From NCBI GenBank assembly GCA_918797485.1, contig CAKKNE010000002.1, positions 3,686,501 to 3,750,500 on the forward strand: a stretch of DNA of 64,000 nucleotides, given 5' to 3'. The position numbers were made by a program, and so were the translations under genes. The notes below the pieces were generated by a model, which worked only from the letters and a program-made list of their open reading frames with translations, was not told the DNA's origin and searched no databases. Every line of letters begins with the position of its first letter. Position 1 is the first letter of the stretch. The DNA is from Pelagomonas calceolata (taxonomy: Eukaryota; Sar; Pelagophyceae; Pelagomonadales; Pelagomonadaceae). Below, piece after piece: positions 10,704 to 25,447 of the stretch.

Positions 10704-11852
10704 ATGGCGTCTGACCCTGCCATCTCAATCGGGAACTACAAGGGTGTGATGCTATGCAACAGGCCCTTTGTTGGCGCCGTGAGCCAATCCAAGAAGGGGG
10801 GCGCGCCGGCAAAGCAAGCGTTCGTTTGCGGGAAGGTTGACAATAAGCTCGGAGCGACCATACCTATTTCCAAAGGGAAAATCGCAAAAATCAACCAGCG
10901 CTCTAGAAAGGAAACAGCACTTCAACGGCATAGGAAGCTGACTGCAGCGCCTATGACACGACCTTGTGCTTATTATTTCTATTAGGTGGTTAGCAGAGTT
11001 GCAAGCAACTAAGGATCAGCTGGAAATGCAATATTTAAAGGTGTGTCTGGCGGATTATAGCTGACTCAATTGCTTATGATAAGTTCTTAGGACATTCAGA
11101 AAAAAGAGACAAAGCACAAAAAATTCATGGACCGCGAAGCTAAAATGCGTGAGGTAGTTCGTAAGGTAAGGGATGACAGGACCTATGGGTGCGCCGATCT
11201 GGACTCTCAAGAAAAATATGACAAAAATCAAGTAAATGACAACGTTGTAATGGAAGTTGAACTATCCCCGGAGGCATCATCAGGCGCTGCAGGAGATTCG
11301 TCACGACCCATGTGGGCGCTGACAGAAGACCAGGCAAAAGAATTTGCTGGGGGTATTGAAACTGCAGAGGCAGATGACCTTCTCAGTTTTGCAAACAGTC
11401 TAGACTTCGATAAATATATTAATGATACTGAAATTTCAGCACTGGTACAAAATGTCCGCTCTCGTATTTGTGAGCTCGAAGCATATCAGGACTCTGTTTT
11501 GAAACGCCCGATCGACACGTCTTTAAGTTGTAAAACTTCATCAGCGATGAAACCCATTTCAGATGATCTGGATGTCCTCTCTGGAGAGCCAGCTGAGTGC
11601 TCAGACAACACTATGTCCCTAGTGAAGTCAGTTCTCGCATCAGAAGCAGGCAAGTCGGTTGGCGCTATTCATTCACAAAAGTCGCTGATTGCAGTTACAG
11701 AGAAATCGAAGAGCACAATGAAGGAGAACAAACAAGGTTGGGCAGTACCTCTTCCACTAGTTGTGAACCATCCTAATGATGCAACAGGCACCATAGAAGG
11801 AAAAAATTCGGCATCAAACCTACCATATATGCATCGCAATCCAGCAATCTGA
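10704..11852 (+). CDS. Coiled-coil protein, possibly flagellar (3 exons)
   Basis: Exons 10704-10936, 10986-11040 and 11091-11852 join into 349 aa. The protein begins MASDPAISIGNYKGVMLCNR, has a lysine-rich linker, a predicted coiled coil at about residues 75-130 (ELQATKDQLEMQYLKDIQKK and following), and a conserved-looking block near 180-215 (ADDLLSFANSLDFDKYIND). The style recalls uncharacterised ciliary coiled-coil proteins, and two other flagellar genes lie nearby, but I cannot name the family. Intron 1 (10937-10985, 49 nt) appears to be GC-AG: no GT in range gives the right phase, while GC...AG joins RHRK to WLAE. Intron 2 (11041-11090, 50 nt) is GT-AG. ATG 10704 is the only good start. 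Confidence 0.6.
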
Positions 11853-13034
11853 TAAATACAACTTGGTGCAACTGGGATTTTTTAAAATCGCCCAGTAGCC
11901 GTCACTTGGCAGTGAAGGCGCTGGGCACTCGGATCTTGGCGCTGGGCAAGACTCGCCAAAAGATAATGACGCCGAGTTTGTGCTATATGCCACTGGAGAC
12001 CCCGGAGTCGTCGAGATAGCCTGAGCCCCACTGGCATTGACGTGTACTGCCTCTAATGTCGTGTCGGTGCCGTGCAACATCTCGCACGCGACAGCTCAGG
12101 CTGATAAGGACGGTTCTCATTGAATCTACCCACTTAATAACTTGAACACATGCGATGCATAGGGAAATAGAATGTGTAGCTCCGGACTTTCCCGGCAGCG
12201 TAGTGTAGTCGTCTAACGAAATAGTTTCTCCCATGTTTGATGGGGTTTGTGACGGGGAATTGCGTCCGTCAATAAAAGTGACTCAGGATGATAATAGTTA
12301 GGAGTGAGAGGCGACTTCCCCCTACTAAGGGGATATCGGAGTACCCTAGGATGGGAAGTAGCCTAGGCGAGTAATACAAGTACGGGTTGTAGTGTGGCCA
12401 ACCATATTGCGACCCTCCTCTTTCGTGTTTTCGGCTGGTGATTTAGTCTCCTGAGGGTCCTTAGGTACCTGTTCCGTGGAGCTGATGCGCAAACGAGATC
12501 ATCTAGCTTGATGGGGTGTCAAAAATATCGCCCGGCGCCGCACAAAACGCCACTGACGGGGCAGTCCGGGGCCCCTAAAATCCCCTTGTGTCGAAAGGTG
12601 GGAGTAGACGTAAGTAAGGAACCTTAGTTCATAAAAATCCGAGGGTGGGCTATGTATTTAACGCGCTATGCCAGTGCCTGTCAAAATCTGGCGTTCCCCC
12701 CACTTGCAGGCCCCATGTCCTCCTAGGCCATTTCAAATTTGGCGCAAAGGCCCTAATCCCATTAAAGTTTACACCTTATGACGCAAAGGTCCACACTTGC
12801 CGCTTAGCCGCGGGGACTCGGAAGCGAAGCGGCAAGATGCGGGCCTTCGCATCCTCTGTCCTAGGTGGATTTGTAAATTTATTATTCAAATTCGCAGGCT
12901 TCAAAAATTTCGAGGGCTGGGCCAAAAACATGATCTATTATGATTGGGGCCTGCGGTGAGTATTCCCCGGAATGTTTTCCCATTGGCCCAGTCCAGAGTC
13001 TCGAATTTGCGAGTATGCTTACATTGGCTTGTAT
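11853..13034. other. Intergenic region between convergent genes
   Basis: Apart from repeat R1 at 12151-12390, nothing was recognised. A 104-codon frame at 12645-12959 has no protein-like features and is not called. Confidence 0.55.
12151..12390 (+). repeat. Dispersed repeat family R1, copy 1
   Basis: About 240 bp that recurs as the reverse complement at 28586-28841 with very high identity by eye (for example ggggatatcggagtacccta is shared). Copy 2 carries about 16 extra bases near one end. There is no coding capacity. The pair brackets TRRAP and DRC5 in opposite orientations, so recombination between the copies could invert that block. Confidence 0.8.
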
Positions 13035-16000
13035 CTATAGCCAAGGTTCCCAGTTTGGTGCGTTGATAGCTATACAGTCTGGCGATTGAGCTAGATGAAT
13101 TAGTTTTGTTAGGCCACTTTCAATCTGAAGGCCACTGGGTGAAAACTTCAAGGGTGGTGCTATCGTCAACACACGGTCGATGATCGCCCTCTTTTCTTCG
13201 AAAATTTTCGTTAAGCACCCCTGTGACCTCGCATGATTATTACCGTCGATTTCGGCGCCCACAAAGAGGCAAATATATGGTTCTAGGAGCCCGCCTGGTT
13301 CTAAAGTATATCGCATGGCAAGCAGGATGGTTCCGATTGTTGTCTTGAAAATGCTGTGCAAAAGGAAAGGTTGTAGTAAACGCTCCATGTTCCGTGTCAG
13401 ACGGAATGGTACAGATCCGGAGGACGGTAGAGATCCGGAGGACGCAGACCGACTAAACGAAAAGGCTGGTCTGAAATCATTGAAATGGACACGCCCAGTG
13501 TGATGGCAGAGCATTGTTTCCTGTGTTCCGCCAGGACCAATAGCCAGAACAAATCCAAGGATGGAGGGAATCGCAAGTTGAGTAGCAAATGTTCGACGAT
13601 AAGTCCATAAACCCTCGAAGCCATCATGAGTAGCACGAACATACGTAGCAAGTACATGCATTGGCACTTTGCCGGCGCAAACTTTGTTATAGATTGCCCG
13701 ACGTGCATCCTGAAGAGACGCACAAGTACGCTTTCTCAAAGACAATGTTGTAGAGAGTAGAGCCTGTGTGTGAATTTGAGCAAAGGAAGCTAGACCGTTT
13801 TTTTCTTGACCGAGGGCAGAGCTCCTTGACTCGGCAATTTCACAGAGACTTGTCCAAGACCACCTATCTTCCATCATTGTAAAGTTTGGTCCAAATCTAA
13901 TATGCGCAAAAGGTAACACTCGCAAGCGACGTTGTTGTGCAGCTTTGCACCGAACGAGTGCAAAGTCGATGACACCAAGATATTGGCTTACTCTTTCATC
14001 TGCCTGTGCATTTCTACAGCGAGTAAAAGAAGATGCGAACACCTGAACCTGTCCTTCGTCGGAAGAAAATGCAAAGTGCTGTCCTGACTTTCCACTCTTT
14101 ACTCTGAGACAGGCAGGGGGATCGATCTGTATCAACGGTAGATGCAACTCCGGCCGAAACAGGCCAAAGGTACTAGTGTATTGACCAGGAACCTCAAGAA
14201 AGCAACCTTTAGTACCTGGCCGAGTTTCAATGGTGCGTTTTCGCTCACTCTGTAGACGAGACAGTGTAGAATATGGATATTTGCAGCTCCTGGTTGACAC
14301 AACCTCAATAGTTCGATTTGCTAGGATTCGAGTCAAAGTGTCGAGATTACTTGTGAGGGATAAGTGATATGATGGAGATCGCCCATTTCTGACTGGGGTA
14401 GGAGTTTCCACCCATATGCTGTTCAAATCTAGCGACTGTAGACGTCCGCAACCAACATACCTCAAACTGACCTTGTGCAGAAGCACGTACAATATATTAG
14501 ATTCTCGATCCCGAGCACTGTCACACAGTTCTCCAGAAACACAACGCAACAGATGAAGCAGCTCTTCGCTCGGACCGGGTCTTGCGGTCAAAACCATCTC
14601 ATCACCCAGTGTATCCATTTTTGTTGCAAGCACTGAATCATTTGAGTAGATGCTGGAGATAAGTTTATTTCCTTGTGTATGCGTTACAGCGCAGGACTGG
14701 TCCTGTGTTGTCTCAGATTTTAAGGCATAGAATATTGCCTGAGGTGTCGAACTGGCAAGTGAGCATACGGCAGTTATTACTTCAGGTAGAGCAAGCATTG
14801 ATAGGAGCTGTGGAATCCAAGGAATCATTGCACCTGTGGGTACCACCTTCGAATGAATATGAAACAGGCGACGGAGTTCGTCAGATTGTTTGCTATGCTG
14901 CAACAAACACAGAATACGGGCCAGTCCGCACACTGATGCATCTTGATGGCCACATTCAATTGCCGCGAGATAGCAGAGGAAAGAGTTTTTGACAAGCCGA
15001 TTTAACAACACTGAAGATAAAGCTGCTTCGGTCGAGCAATTTACATCACACAACACAGCCCAGGAGTACCAGGCACGCCCGTAGTTGCTGCAGCCTCGAG
15101 TAGCAACAGAAAATGCGCAATGCGCATCCCTAAACCTTCCTAACATCCCCAGGAACACTCCCTTAAGCCTGAACAGTTCAGCGCGCTGCTCTGTGCTAAA
15201 TACCTCAATCACCATATTGTCGATGAAATTAAGGCCAGCTTGAGTGCTTCGAAACATACGATCATCAGCATTGCAAAACGACAAAAGTCGTTCCCGAACA
15301 TTGTGGAATGCATTATCGATATTCATCTGAATATCATTCAAATCCTTATTGCCATACTGTGCCTCCTCCCGTAGCCCCTGTTTTCTCGCGACGCGAGCCA
15401 GTGTAACCAATGTCCATGGTGCATCATGAAGTCGGAGAATCTTGTTGGCTGCACCCCACGCGAAAGCCTTCTCTATCGACAAGAAAATATGCTCACGCCA
15501 TCGCATTATGTCATCCCAGCCGGACATGCTGTCCCAGGTGTTTGGCAGTCGGTTTCGCCATGTATGTGTCATGGTACTGAGATCAGGATATGTAAAGGCA
15601 CGAGAGTGTTGCGATGCCTCGTGGAGTAGTTGGCTGCTTTCGTGGACTTCAATAAGCTCATGAAATAGATGTAGTAGTTGATCATGTACAGCTACTCCCA
15701 AATGCGGTCTGGGTAAGCTGCTCCATGATTCCAATGCGAGTTGGATACATTCCCCACAGAGGTCTTCGACGTCAGAATAAAGCCCTTCAACCACTGCCAA
15801 TCGTGCTTGTAACAGCTTGACCTGAGGTGTTAGTTGCTCTGGTTGTTTGCTCCCATTCAGATGCTTCCGAACATAGTCCCATTTGTGTGATTTCCAGGAT
15901 GCTTCAAGACACAAAGTTGGTCTCAGCAACCCTGAAGGGAGAGAAGCAGGGGTATATTTAAACAAATCTGACAAGAGCAGCCACTGAGACATATCGCGAG

Positions 16001-19000
16001 CACATGCTAGCCACTCTGCGCACCACACGTCAGCCTCAAAGATGCAGGATGAAAGCGGTTTCACACCGGTGGCATCATGGTGGGTCTGGCGAAGAGCTGA
16101 CACCATATTACTAAGAAAGATATGTTGAGCTTGAGGAATAAAGCCGTATCGCCGAAGCGAAAATGCGATGGAGGACATGGGGTTGGTGCAACCGTCGGCT
16201 AAAGCACCCACCTTCATATCAGTTTCCTGCAAACTACTAAACAATGATGCGCAGTGCAATTCCGGTAACCTAGAAACATGCTGCGGTGTCAAATTTTGCC
16301 GCATCACAAAAACCTCTTCAATGATGTGTAAGACTGCGTGATAGGAATTATGTCTAGCAGCAGCAGACGACAGCATCCTCACAAGGACCTGGGCCTTCTG
16401 TTTGCCAGCCAAGCATCCTGGCAGGGGGAACTTGCATCCCTGAATCAAAATCCGCGGCACACTTGTTGTGGTAAATACTGTGTCTGTAAAACTCAGGGGA
16501 AACCCGATAGAGGAGGGCACTGCAACCCGTGTCTTCGAGAAAGAGGCGCTTGGCCGAAATCGTGCGTCGTTGCTGGTTGCATATACTTGACTAAGTGGGA
16601 ACATAGCAGGGACTTGTAGCTTCGGATGAGAATGCGATGACGCGAAGTGCGTAAAAATTGAATTTGTCAGCGCAATTTGCCACTGTCGCTGATGACATTG
16701 TTTAACACTGCAGCAAACGTGAGGTAACATGTCAATCCAAAACCTCTCTGCCAGTCCAACATGCGCGTGGACCACCTCCTTAAGAGGTTCGATAAAATTC
16801 TTAAGTGTTCCACATTGTTGTAAAAAGCAACATCGCGCAGTAGTGTATTGCCTTTGAAGGTTTATATCGAGACAAATAAGTGTCTCTAATGACCTGGGTA
16901 AGAATAATTCGCTAAACAACGAAGGTGCCTGCGCAAATTGAGTCGTGAGCCTGACCGGCCCATCCGCATCTATGCCATCTAGGATTACCTCAATGAGAAT
17001 CACGAGCCAAAAACGATTAGAAAGGGGAGACCAATCAAGATCGAACATTTTAATGACATGATGACTGGCACACTTTATGACATCATGCATGAGGAGACCA
17101 CGGAAGGTCGCACGGACTCCTGGATGTACCGCCAATAGACCCACGGTGCTTGACCCTTTACCTGGCCCCCGCCCCACAGAAAGCCTTTTAGTCTGCGTGC
17201 CCGACAACCCGATTCCTTGGCAAAAAGTGCCCTTAGAAATTTGGTTAAGTGTGCATAGAAAACGAGCGTGCAAAGGTTGCAATGCCGCATCTGTCAGATT
17301 GTCAATGTCCAACATGTGTTCGATAAACGCAGTTTTTTCTTTCCTGGAGAGGGGTGATTTGACCTTGACGAGCCAACCAGACACTAATTTGGAAACCTTG
17401 CGCACGAGTAGTGTTGAGTTGCTTCGTTCCAGACAAACAAACACAAGAACGATAAGCTCACGACGCATTCCTAGTAAAAGACTATCGGTCACTGCTTGCG
17501 CAAGAAGCGAAAAAATGATAAGAATTGCATCTATCACACCCAGTGAAAGACTAAAATCACCGGTGATTTCTGGTTCTCCTGCGCAGTGCCCATATGTTGA
17601 TTTAATGGTTTTTGTCAGGACGGATAATGTCGGCGTTGCGTGGCAGGAATTTGATTGCGAGGGGGGGTTCTTGCGGATTGAATTTAAGTGCTGGAAAATA
17701 AGAATCTGACCCACTCTCAGGAGTTGATGCCCATGATTTAGTATATACGCAGGTGCAGACTTACATGCAGCATCAATAATCTTAATGATAGGTAGTACGT
17801 AGGCTACCAATTTGAAGCTTGAAGCGCTCGCCCAGTCCCCGTGTCTATTTGACGTACCATGATTTTCCATTGCAGTAATTAGTCGAGATTCAATTACATA
17901 TTTGACACGCTGATAAAACATCATTGTAGAATTACAGGACTTTATAGGGGGGTACAACACTACTATTCTGGACAAAAGTCCTTGCAGCTTCAACTGAACT
18001 TCTGTGCTCCGCACGTAAAAAAAACAAGGGCAAATCAACAGCTGGGCTTTTAAAACATTGTCAATGAAAAAAGTGTTAGGCCGGGTGTTCCTGCCCAAGG
18101 TGATGTGCATGATCTCTAGGCAAGTTAATAGGAGCGCGGATGAATATGGCGGATCTGTTGCCGTTGTTACGTCCAAACGTGCATTGGAAGTAGCAATGAT
18201 TTTCTCGAAATAAGAGAATCGAATATGGGCATTTGGCCAAGCACGTAACGTGGTATCGAACAGCAGCAGGCAGCGTGGTGCTAGTTGCTGCACAGCAGGT
18301 TCTTTATTGTCGGAGGCAAAAAGAGCCAACCGGACAAGGAAATTAGCTACCATTTCGATCATCGTCATAGTCAAATGAAAGTCGTCGTCAATTTGCGATT
18401 GTTTTGATGAGCCCACAATAGGCTTTAGATTTTTCTCCGCAGTAGTTGCACGTGCCTCCTTGTGACCAATCTTAGACTCCCAATTCATAATCAAATCAGC
18501 CAGGGCAACCGCCAATTGTCGGTTTTCTACTGGACAATTAGGTGGTAGACCCAAGCGATTCAATGAATTTACCATTTGAGGCATGAACTGTGACCGATAA
18601 GGGAAAAATAGTCCAGGGTGGCGAACAACGAGTTGCCACATGTGAACAAGCTGAGCTAGTGCATGTCCTTCCTCATACATGATTTTCTTGGTCCACTTAA
18701 CTGCCTTAACAAAATCGTTGATGGGAAGTCGTTTTGGCAGAGCTGGTATCAATATATCAAGAGCAACCTTGACTAATTCACGTGCCTCAGGTTGAAATGT
18801 TCGCAGCAAAGCTACGTAGACCTACAGGAGCACTGGTAGGCAGATGAAGTAAATGTAGAGTGATAACCTGGAGTATGATTTTTGGGGGCGTCTCATATGT
18901 GGCGACAAATCGACACACATTAACATAAGCCCATTGCTTTGACAGCGAATCATCAGATTTGAGATGATTCCATGCAAACTTGATCAGATCTTTCCTGTGT

Positions 19001-22000
19001 TCCACTAATTCTGGGCCGAGATGCTCGATTAATACTGTTGTTAGTTTGAGTAACTCGACGCGAAGAGCCTCACTATACCGTTGCGTCTTGCAATTTGTAT
19101 TGTCAAGCGCACAGCGCATGAATAGAGTGATCGTCCCCGAATCCACAATGCTAGTTTTCTCAAGTAAAATATCAGTTTTCTTTGAAGCCAAGTTTCTGCC
19201 TTCAAAGGTTGATACCAGCATTGGAGTCACAATTAGACGCAATGCCATCACTTTTAACTCCATCATAGTACCCTGATCTGCAAGAACTCGAAGGAAATAT
19301 AGCATAATGCTTCTTTTGTGATTTGGCCTCCAGGTGAGCGCTACTTCTCTGGAATAAAAGTCCTTCAGAAAGGTAAAGTCAATGGGGCTGGGCAATATAA
19401 AAACAGAGAGCATGTCGAACAAGACATGTATTTTTGCAGAATGTGAACGACAGTAACCAATCAGGCCTTGGATAATCAAGAACGTTTCTTTGTGATTGCG
19501 CAATATCTCTGCATTTAAAACCTGCTTGTGGCCTTTCAAGGATCTACCCTCACTGGCACAAATCTTTTCGTAGGATTTTTCACTCATCCAAGGTGGCCGA
19601 GTTCGCCAGATCGAAACAAGAATTTTTCCGAGGATACTATGGCGCGTAAAGATGCAAGGATCCAACTGATACAAAGTGGTTATCACTAGTAGCCCATGGA
19701 ATTGCGCCTTGTTAGTAATTGTGGACGACGAAACATCCTTCGTTCGAGCAAGGTCTGCCCACGAACTATCTTGCAGCAGTGTTGACAGACCGGCAAAAGA
19801 CAGCGCATCAGAATTATGTGACTGGCAGAAACGACTCTTCGTCGTGCATGATCGGAATCCTTGTTGATCTTGAGAGTATCTCCTGAAATGCTTGCGAGCA
19901 AAGCACCCATCTGCAATACGTGCCATATGGTTTTTAAACGCAGCATTTAACAAGTATTTCATTCCTTCTGAGCTTAAAATTCGGGCTTTTAAATCACCTG
20001 CTTCTCGAATATGCAGTAAGCCGCGTAAGAGTGATACACAATGAGGGTCTGTAAGAGTATGAAAGCTAAGGAAATATTGTGTTGCTGTCGAAGCATGTGA
20101 TGACAGCAATTGCGCAAGCGGAGCGCGGAAAGGCGAAAATCCAAGCCTAACAACACCAGCTAGGGAAGAGAAATATGCAGCGCGCCAAGACAAAAAATGC
20201 CTTACGTTCCCAGTCACATCAAGTTGCAAATAAGCCCGGAAGTATGTTGGAATGAGAGCTTCAAGTCTCAGGACGACCACGACCACCGATGTCAGCATGG
20301 GCAGAATACCGACCTCCTGTGGTTGGTGACAGCTGATGCGCGTTATCAACATTATACATTTTGCTGCAAGCTCCAGGGGATGAGTGCTAGCCCATGATCG
20401 GATGGCGAACATCTTCTCTGGACGGCAAAAGTCCTCCAATAGGCTTAGTAAAGAAGAGGTGAGCACGCCCCTACTCATCTTGTGGGCAGCTGGCAACGAC
20501 AATAGCTTGTTGAGCTTATTCAAGTACCAGAGGCTAATTCTCGTCAAGCTCAATGGCACCTGAACTATAAACGTATTCATATGTCTGTCACACGTTTCTG
20601 CATGAGATTTGCCAAGTGCAAGTGTTTCTTGAAGTAAGGAAACAGAGGCGTGTACAATCATATTCACCGAGGTATTTGTCATTGAGATGAGTGCCACTTC
20701 GATTATTTTGCGTTGTCGATTAGGTGGGATGTTTTCATGCATGAATTTGTTGTAATCGTTGCCGACATCTTGGCTTCGACTGCTATCCTTTACTGCACCC
20801 GATGCTATTCGTTTAGCTGCTCTAACCATACTATGAATTGCCCTTAAAGCGGCTGCCTGTAAACGATCAGGATGGGTCAGTGAAGAAGACGTGTTATGGT
20901 ACAATAAGCAAGAGCTGAATGCAGAACAAAACCGCGCGGAGTGTGATGTCCATCCAAAATGACCGTGATTTTCATCTGCATACTTGGAGGTACAGTCCAA
21001 TGTGCAGCAATGCGTTTGAATACATTGTAGCAAACAATCTTGCAGCTCGATGCTGGGCAGAATTGGACAAGGTTCCAAAGACATGATGTAGTTCAGAGCA
21101 TCAAGAGCACCTACAGCGCTATGAGTCCGTATCTCCGGGTTGAGGTGACAAGTCATTAAAATGTGCGTCAGCTTGGGAGCAATCGGCTTCATAAAGTTGG
21201 ACGACATAAGGGGCAGCCCTGCTAATCTGTTGAGCTCAAAGAGTCCACTTTGAGCCCCCAGACGCACAGCTGGATCAAAACATGTTATTTCGCGAGCGAG
21301 AACGTGCACTAGGAGATGAATCTCGTTGGTGGCTGCACAGGCAGTTTGTAATAGCACGTGAAGCGCTTGCGCAATACCACCTTGACTCAACAGTGTTATA
21401 CCAAAATCATCAAGTGCAAGGGAGCTCAGCAGAGAACCTGCAAGCATGTGCTTGTTGGGACGTGCCCACGCATGCCCAAATGTGGTGAGAAGCTGATACA
21501 ATATCTGAGAAATATTTCTGCGAGATGGCAGATCCCACTCACGAAGCGAAAGACAGATACGCGAAATAAGATCAGTGATGAGTTGCGAGCTAGGCTTAGA
21601 AACTGCCCTGGGCGTTCGTAACTCAAGGAAGTACACGCAACCCATGTGGTATTTCAGAGCACCAAGAGCTGCATTTGCAACCCTGAAGCAACGGTCTGTC
21701 GCGGCTTCAAGCAGGGCTGATGTAAAGGTGCACATTGACTGTTTTTCAACTGGCAAAAGATATTTGCGCTTCCTTCTTCCGTTCGAGGGGATAGTTTTTT
21801 TTTTCTCTGCAGCTTCGCAGTGAGTGCTATCTCCTGCGCTTCGTACGATTGCTGTCTCCGTCGCCTCCCTTCCACAATCGTACGAAGAATGCAATAAGAG
21901 CGCAAATATGAAGCTAAGGGATTGTAGCAAGGGAGTCCCCTCTAGTTCTAGCTTGGGATGTGCTGCAGCACAAAGAATCAAGTATATTAAGCGACACAAT

Positions 22001-25000
22001 TGTGTATTAGATCCTGGATTTGCAGGCAGATCACTACTGCCAAACTCTTTGTTGTAAGTGGGTTTGTTAGCTGGGGATGAAAGGCCTCGATGGGATGTAT
22101 CGGAATGCTGTGGCCAAACTGGGAGCTCAAACGAAGAGCATAAGATGCATGAAAGCAGGCGAAAACATAGAATTTGATATCGATGTACTAATGCTAAATT
22201 ACCAACAACAGCAGTAGTTGGACCAGTCTTTTTTTCCAAACCGCATCTTATAAGTGAGTAAAGCAACTCGCATACGTGAATAACATAGGGTTCTACACCA
22301 AGCACAAAAGGCACATTCTTCTCGTTCCCATTACTCGGAGGTAGCTCAGTTAGACTGGAAGTACCCGACCATTCACAGGAGAATCCTCGCCATCTCAAAA
22401 GAACACCCATTGACAAGCTTTTGTTCTTTTCATTGCAGCGAGTCTGGCCACGATGAGCACTGCCAGCGGGTGCCAAACTTGGGAGCAAACCACTGGAGGG
22501 CTCTAGGAATCGGCGATTCAGTCCGCCCAACTTCCCAAGTATGCGGAGTGCAATAGTTCCGAGTGCATAGGGAGCAGGTCGAAGGTGGCTACAGACACCA
22601 AGCATCGTCAAGGCATGTAACTGAGGTTGGCCGCGCATCAAAGAAATCAAGTGCTCGGGACCCAAGTGATCCAGGTAATATTCAAAGGTTCTCAACCCCA
22701 ATGAAGGGAGATCACCGGATTGAATTTGTACTGCATTGGCGACGAGGGGGAGCAGGCGCGGCAAAAATGGAACCAATTTGGCTAGAGCTATCGGCACTGT
22801 CATGCATAATTCAGTAAGAATCGAGCAAATCAAAGATGACCGTTCCACATGTGAGCGCTGTCGAATCAAAGTTGTGAGTACAAAGGCGGATGTTTCTCCT
22901 AATTGTGCCTGATTAGACTTGAGTTCGAAGACCTCAGGGGCAAGGCAGCTTGAAACCGACCTAAATATGGAACGGAGCAGGAGATAATAGGCCATGGGCT
23001 CGTCTACCACCACGGCATGCTGCAAGCAGGCACAGGCCAGCACGCGGAGACGATCCCTAAGAATGATTTCATTTTGAGGAAACAATGCCACTGAGCCAAG
23101 AATTATTCGAAATAGACGCAAGACCGTTGATGCGCGCACGGGCGGAGAAACCCTGGCAGCATTATTGACAATATCTTTAGATGTTGCTTTATAGACTGGC
23201 GTCGGCTGACTTAGGCCACCGTGTGATTGCGACATGAGAACAGAATGGTCATTAAACAACTCAAAACCTGAGAGTTCGCCAAGCTTCCCCATAAGGTATC
23301 GAATCAAGATATCAGCGAACGTTGCTGATACATTGGAATTGGCAAGAAGAGTTTGTGTTATTGCTAGTAATGATGGAGATTCTAGCATGGCATCAAACAA
23401 CATTGGTACGTGCTGACCGACGGTGGGCAGGATATTGGAGTGTTCAAGGACAGTAAATGCACTAGCGAAATTGTCTAGAATCTCCTTCAGCTCTTTCTTC
23501 TGTACTTTATTTCCACTTGCAATCACGCGACAACATATTAATCCCCAATAGAAGAAGAGACTAATAGTTTCGGCCTCGTCGTGGGAAAGGGAATACGAGA
23601 AGTCGTTGTTGGCTGATGTTCGCATGTGAATCTGATTCGCCAGGCGACCCCCCCACCCTTTACCACTCCCTTGCTCAGACAGGTTATTGGGCTTGGGCTT
23701 TGAGCTTCGTGAGTAGTGTGATATGCACCAAATAACAGTCTTCAAGCCCCGAATTAAAGTTTGGATCAGTGGTCGCACGTCTGCCATACCATCAGTGGGT
23801 GTAGAATCAGATGTTGTAGTAATTGGAGAGCTTTCGGTCCTACCTGTGGTACTATTGCACTTGCTAAAATTAAGCTGACGACACATCATATTACATCCGG
23901 GCCTTTGCACACTATAGTTGATCTGTATCATGTGAAAGCGCAGGGTATCAAACTTTGCGACCATTGTTTTCATAATGTGGACCAGCAAACGCTTTCCGTT
24001 AGCTTTTTCCGACCCACCGCTATGAAAAATAAAATCGACCAGATTCAGCAGTAATCTAACGGATGTTGTTTGGACGTTTAAAGGAAGTGCCGGATCATGC
24101 AAATTTCTCGAGAAGAGCAATACTACACATGAGAGCTGGGATATGCTCAGCTCTGCACGGACGTGATGGACCAAGTCTGCCAGTGTCGAAAATGCGAGAG
24201 GTCGAAGCGTGTCTCGGCTTGGATGACCAACGCCAATGAGCACATTTTCGTCGAGTAAGGTATCTATGTGTTGATAAAATCCTCGACGGAACTCGGTAGC
24301 AAGAATGTGACGAGTAGCAACAAGGAGTTCCTTTCTGGTAGAAATCGCATCGCCGGGACATGCGATCATCAGAGTGATGACAGCCTTTGAAATTGCCTCC
24401 TCGTAAGGTTTCATCAACTCTGAGAATCCGCGTAGCAAGTAAGTCAAAAATGATAAGGTCTTAACTTGACATGCAATGAATTCTTTATATCGATTACGTT
24501 GAAGTTTATGTGCTAGAATAGGCGCATGTAGTGCTAGACCACCCATCATCAGCGGTGTGAGCAAGGGAATATTCTCTTGGATATATTTTGGATATAGTTG
24601 AAATAAGAGCATCACAATCAGCGGGCACTCGGTTAGTACTTTGAAAGAGTCCAGACCCTGAAGAGCTGATATAGCCGCCGCCGATTGCGCACGTGGAGCA
24701 GACTCAAGAGTCACCGTTTGCTCAGGTATTGTCCGTGTAACGGAGAATGCCTCACATTTCTGAAGATGACCAGGGCGATTAAAGACACCTGACGCAGTCA
24801 CTGCTGGTGAACCTAAGAATGAGAATACATTAAAAAAAAAATACTGAGCAACCTACGTTGATCTGGAAGCGAGATAAAAAACGCTTTGTTGATTGATGTG
24901 GGAAGAAGTCGATAGATGCGTTGCACTAGGTCAAGGAAGCACTGTACCTCACCCTCTAGAGCAGGACGGAAATTTTTGTGCAAATCAAATATAATTCGTA

Positions 25001-25447
25001 GGCATGTGAGGGCATTTTCCTCTGTGTCGCGGGATAATGTTTCTGTGGCAATTCGTAGGAGCTCTGGCGCATATGGCCGCAAAACTTCATTATTTGGAAG
25101 TCTATTCATGATCTCTAGCACAAGATGGCGGAATCTTACATCGACGCCATCTGCAGGATGCGTAGCTGGGCTGCGCAGGAGAATAGTTCGAAAAGCGGGA
25201 AACAGATGCCTTAGGAAGTTCGCATATTCAGATGTGTGTACGATCTCCTGCAAACATTAAATTATGCGTATCGTCCAAAGGCTCCTTAACTTACAATTCT
25301 TTCGCGTATGTCAGTTGCACAACGCAATGCGTCAGAGATATTTGTCGCCATAAGTCGTCGGGCGGCTAACTCAAAATTTAGTTTGTGCGTCGCGCGAGAC
25401 TCCGCCGTCTTTGGCCTTACGTCTCGCTGTGCTTGCACAGCCATCAT
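13035..25447 (-). CDS. TRRAP: TRRAP/Tra1, SAGA/NuA4 scaffold pseudokinase (4 exons)
   Basis: Giant activator-binding subunit of the SAGA and NuA4 acetyltransferase complexes. Exons on the minus strand are 25447-25295, 25247-24857, 24812-18868 and 18821-13035, together 4091 aa (human 3859, yeast 3744). The N terminus has the typical DIRERI-EIVHTSEYANFLRHLFPAF and EIMNRLPNNEVLRPYAPELL blocks. HEAT repeats fill most of the length, followed by a FAT region (with YGRAWYSWAVLCD), a degenerate PI3K-like domain in the last 400 residues and a FATC end (NWEPWL). Introns are 47, 44 and 46 nt, all GT-AG. The third (18822-18867) joins PPKIILQ to VYVALLRTFQPEAR, a conserved stretch, although both flanking frames read partly through it. 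Exons of nearly 6 kb contrast with the finely split DAW1 and DRC5. The start is one of two adjacent ATGs at 25447 and 25444. Confidence 0.97.

Noticed and set aside
12645-12959. 104-codon plus-strand ORF
   Set aside because: No conserved motif, atypical residue mix, and intergenic repeat surroundings.
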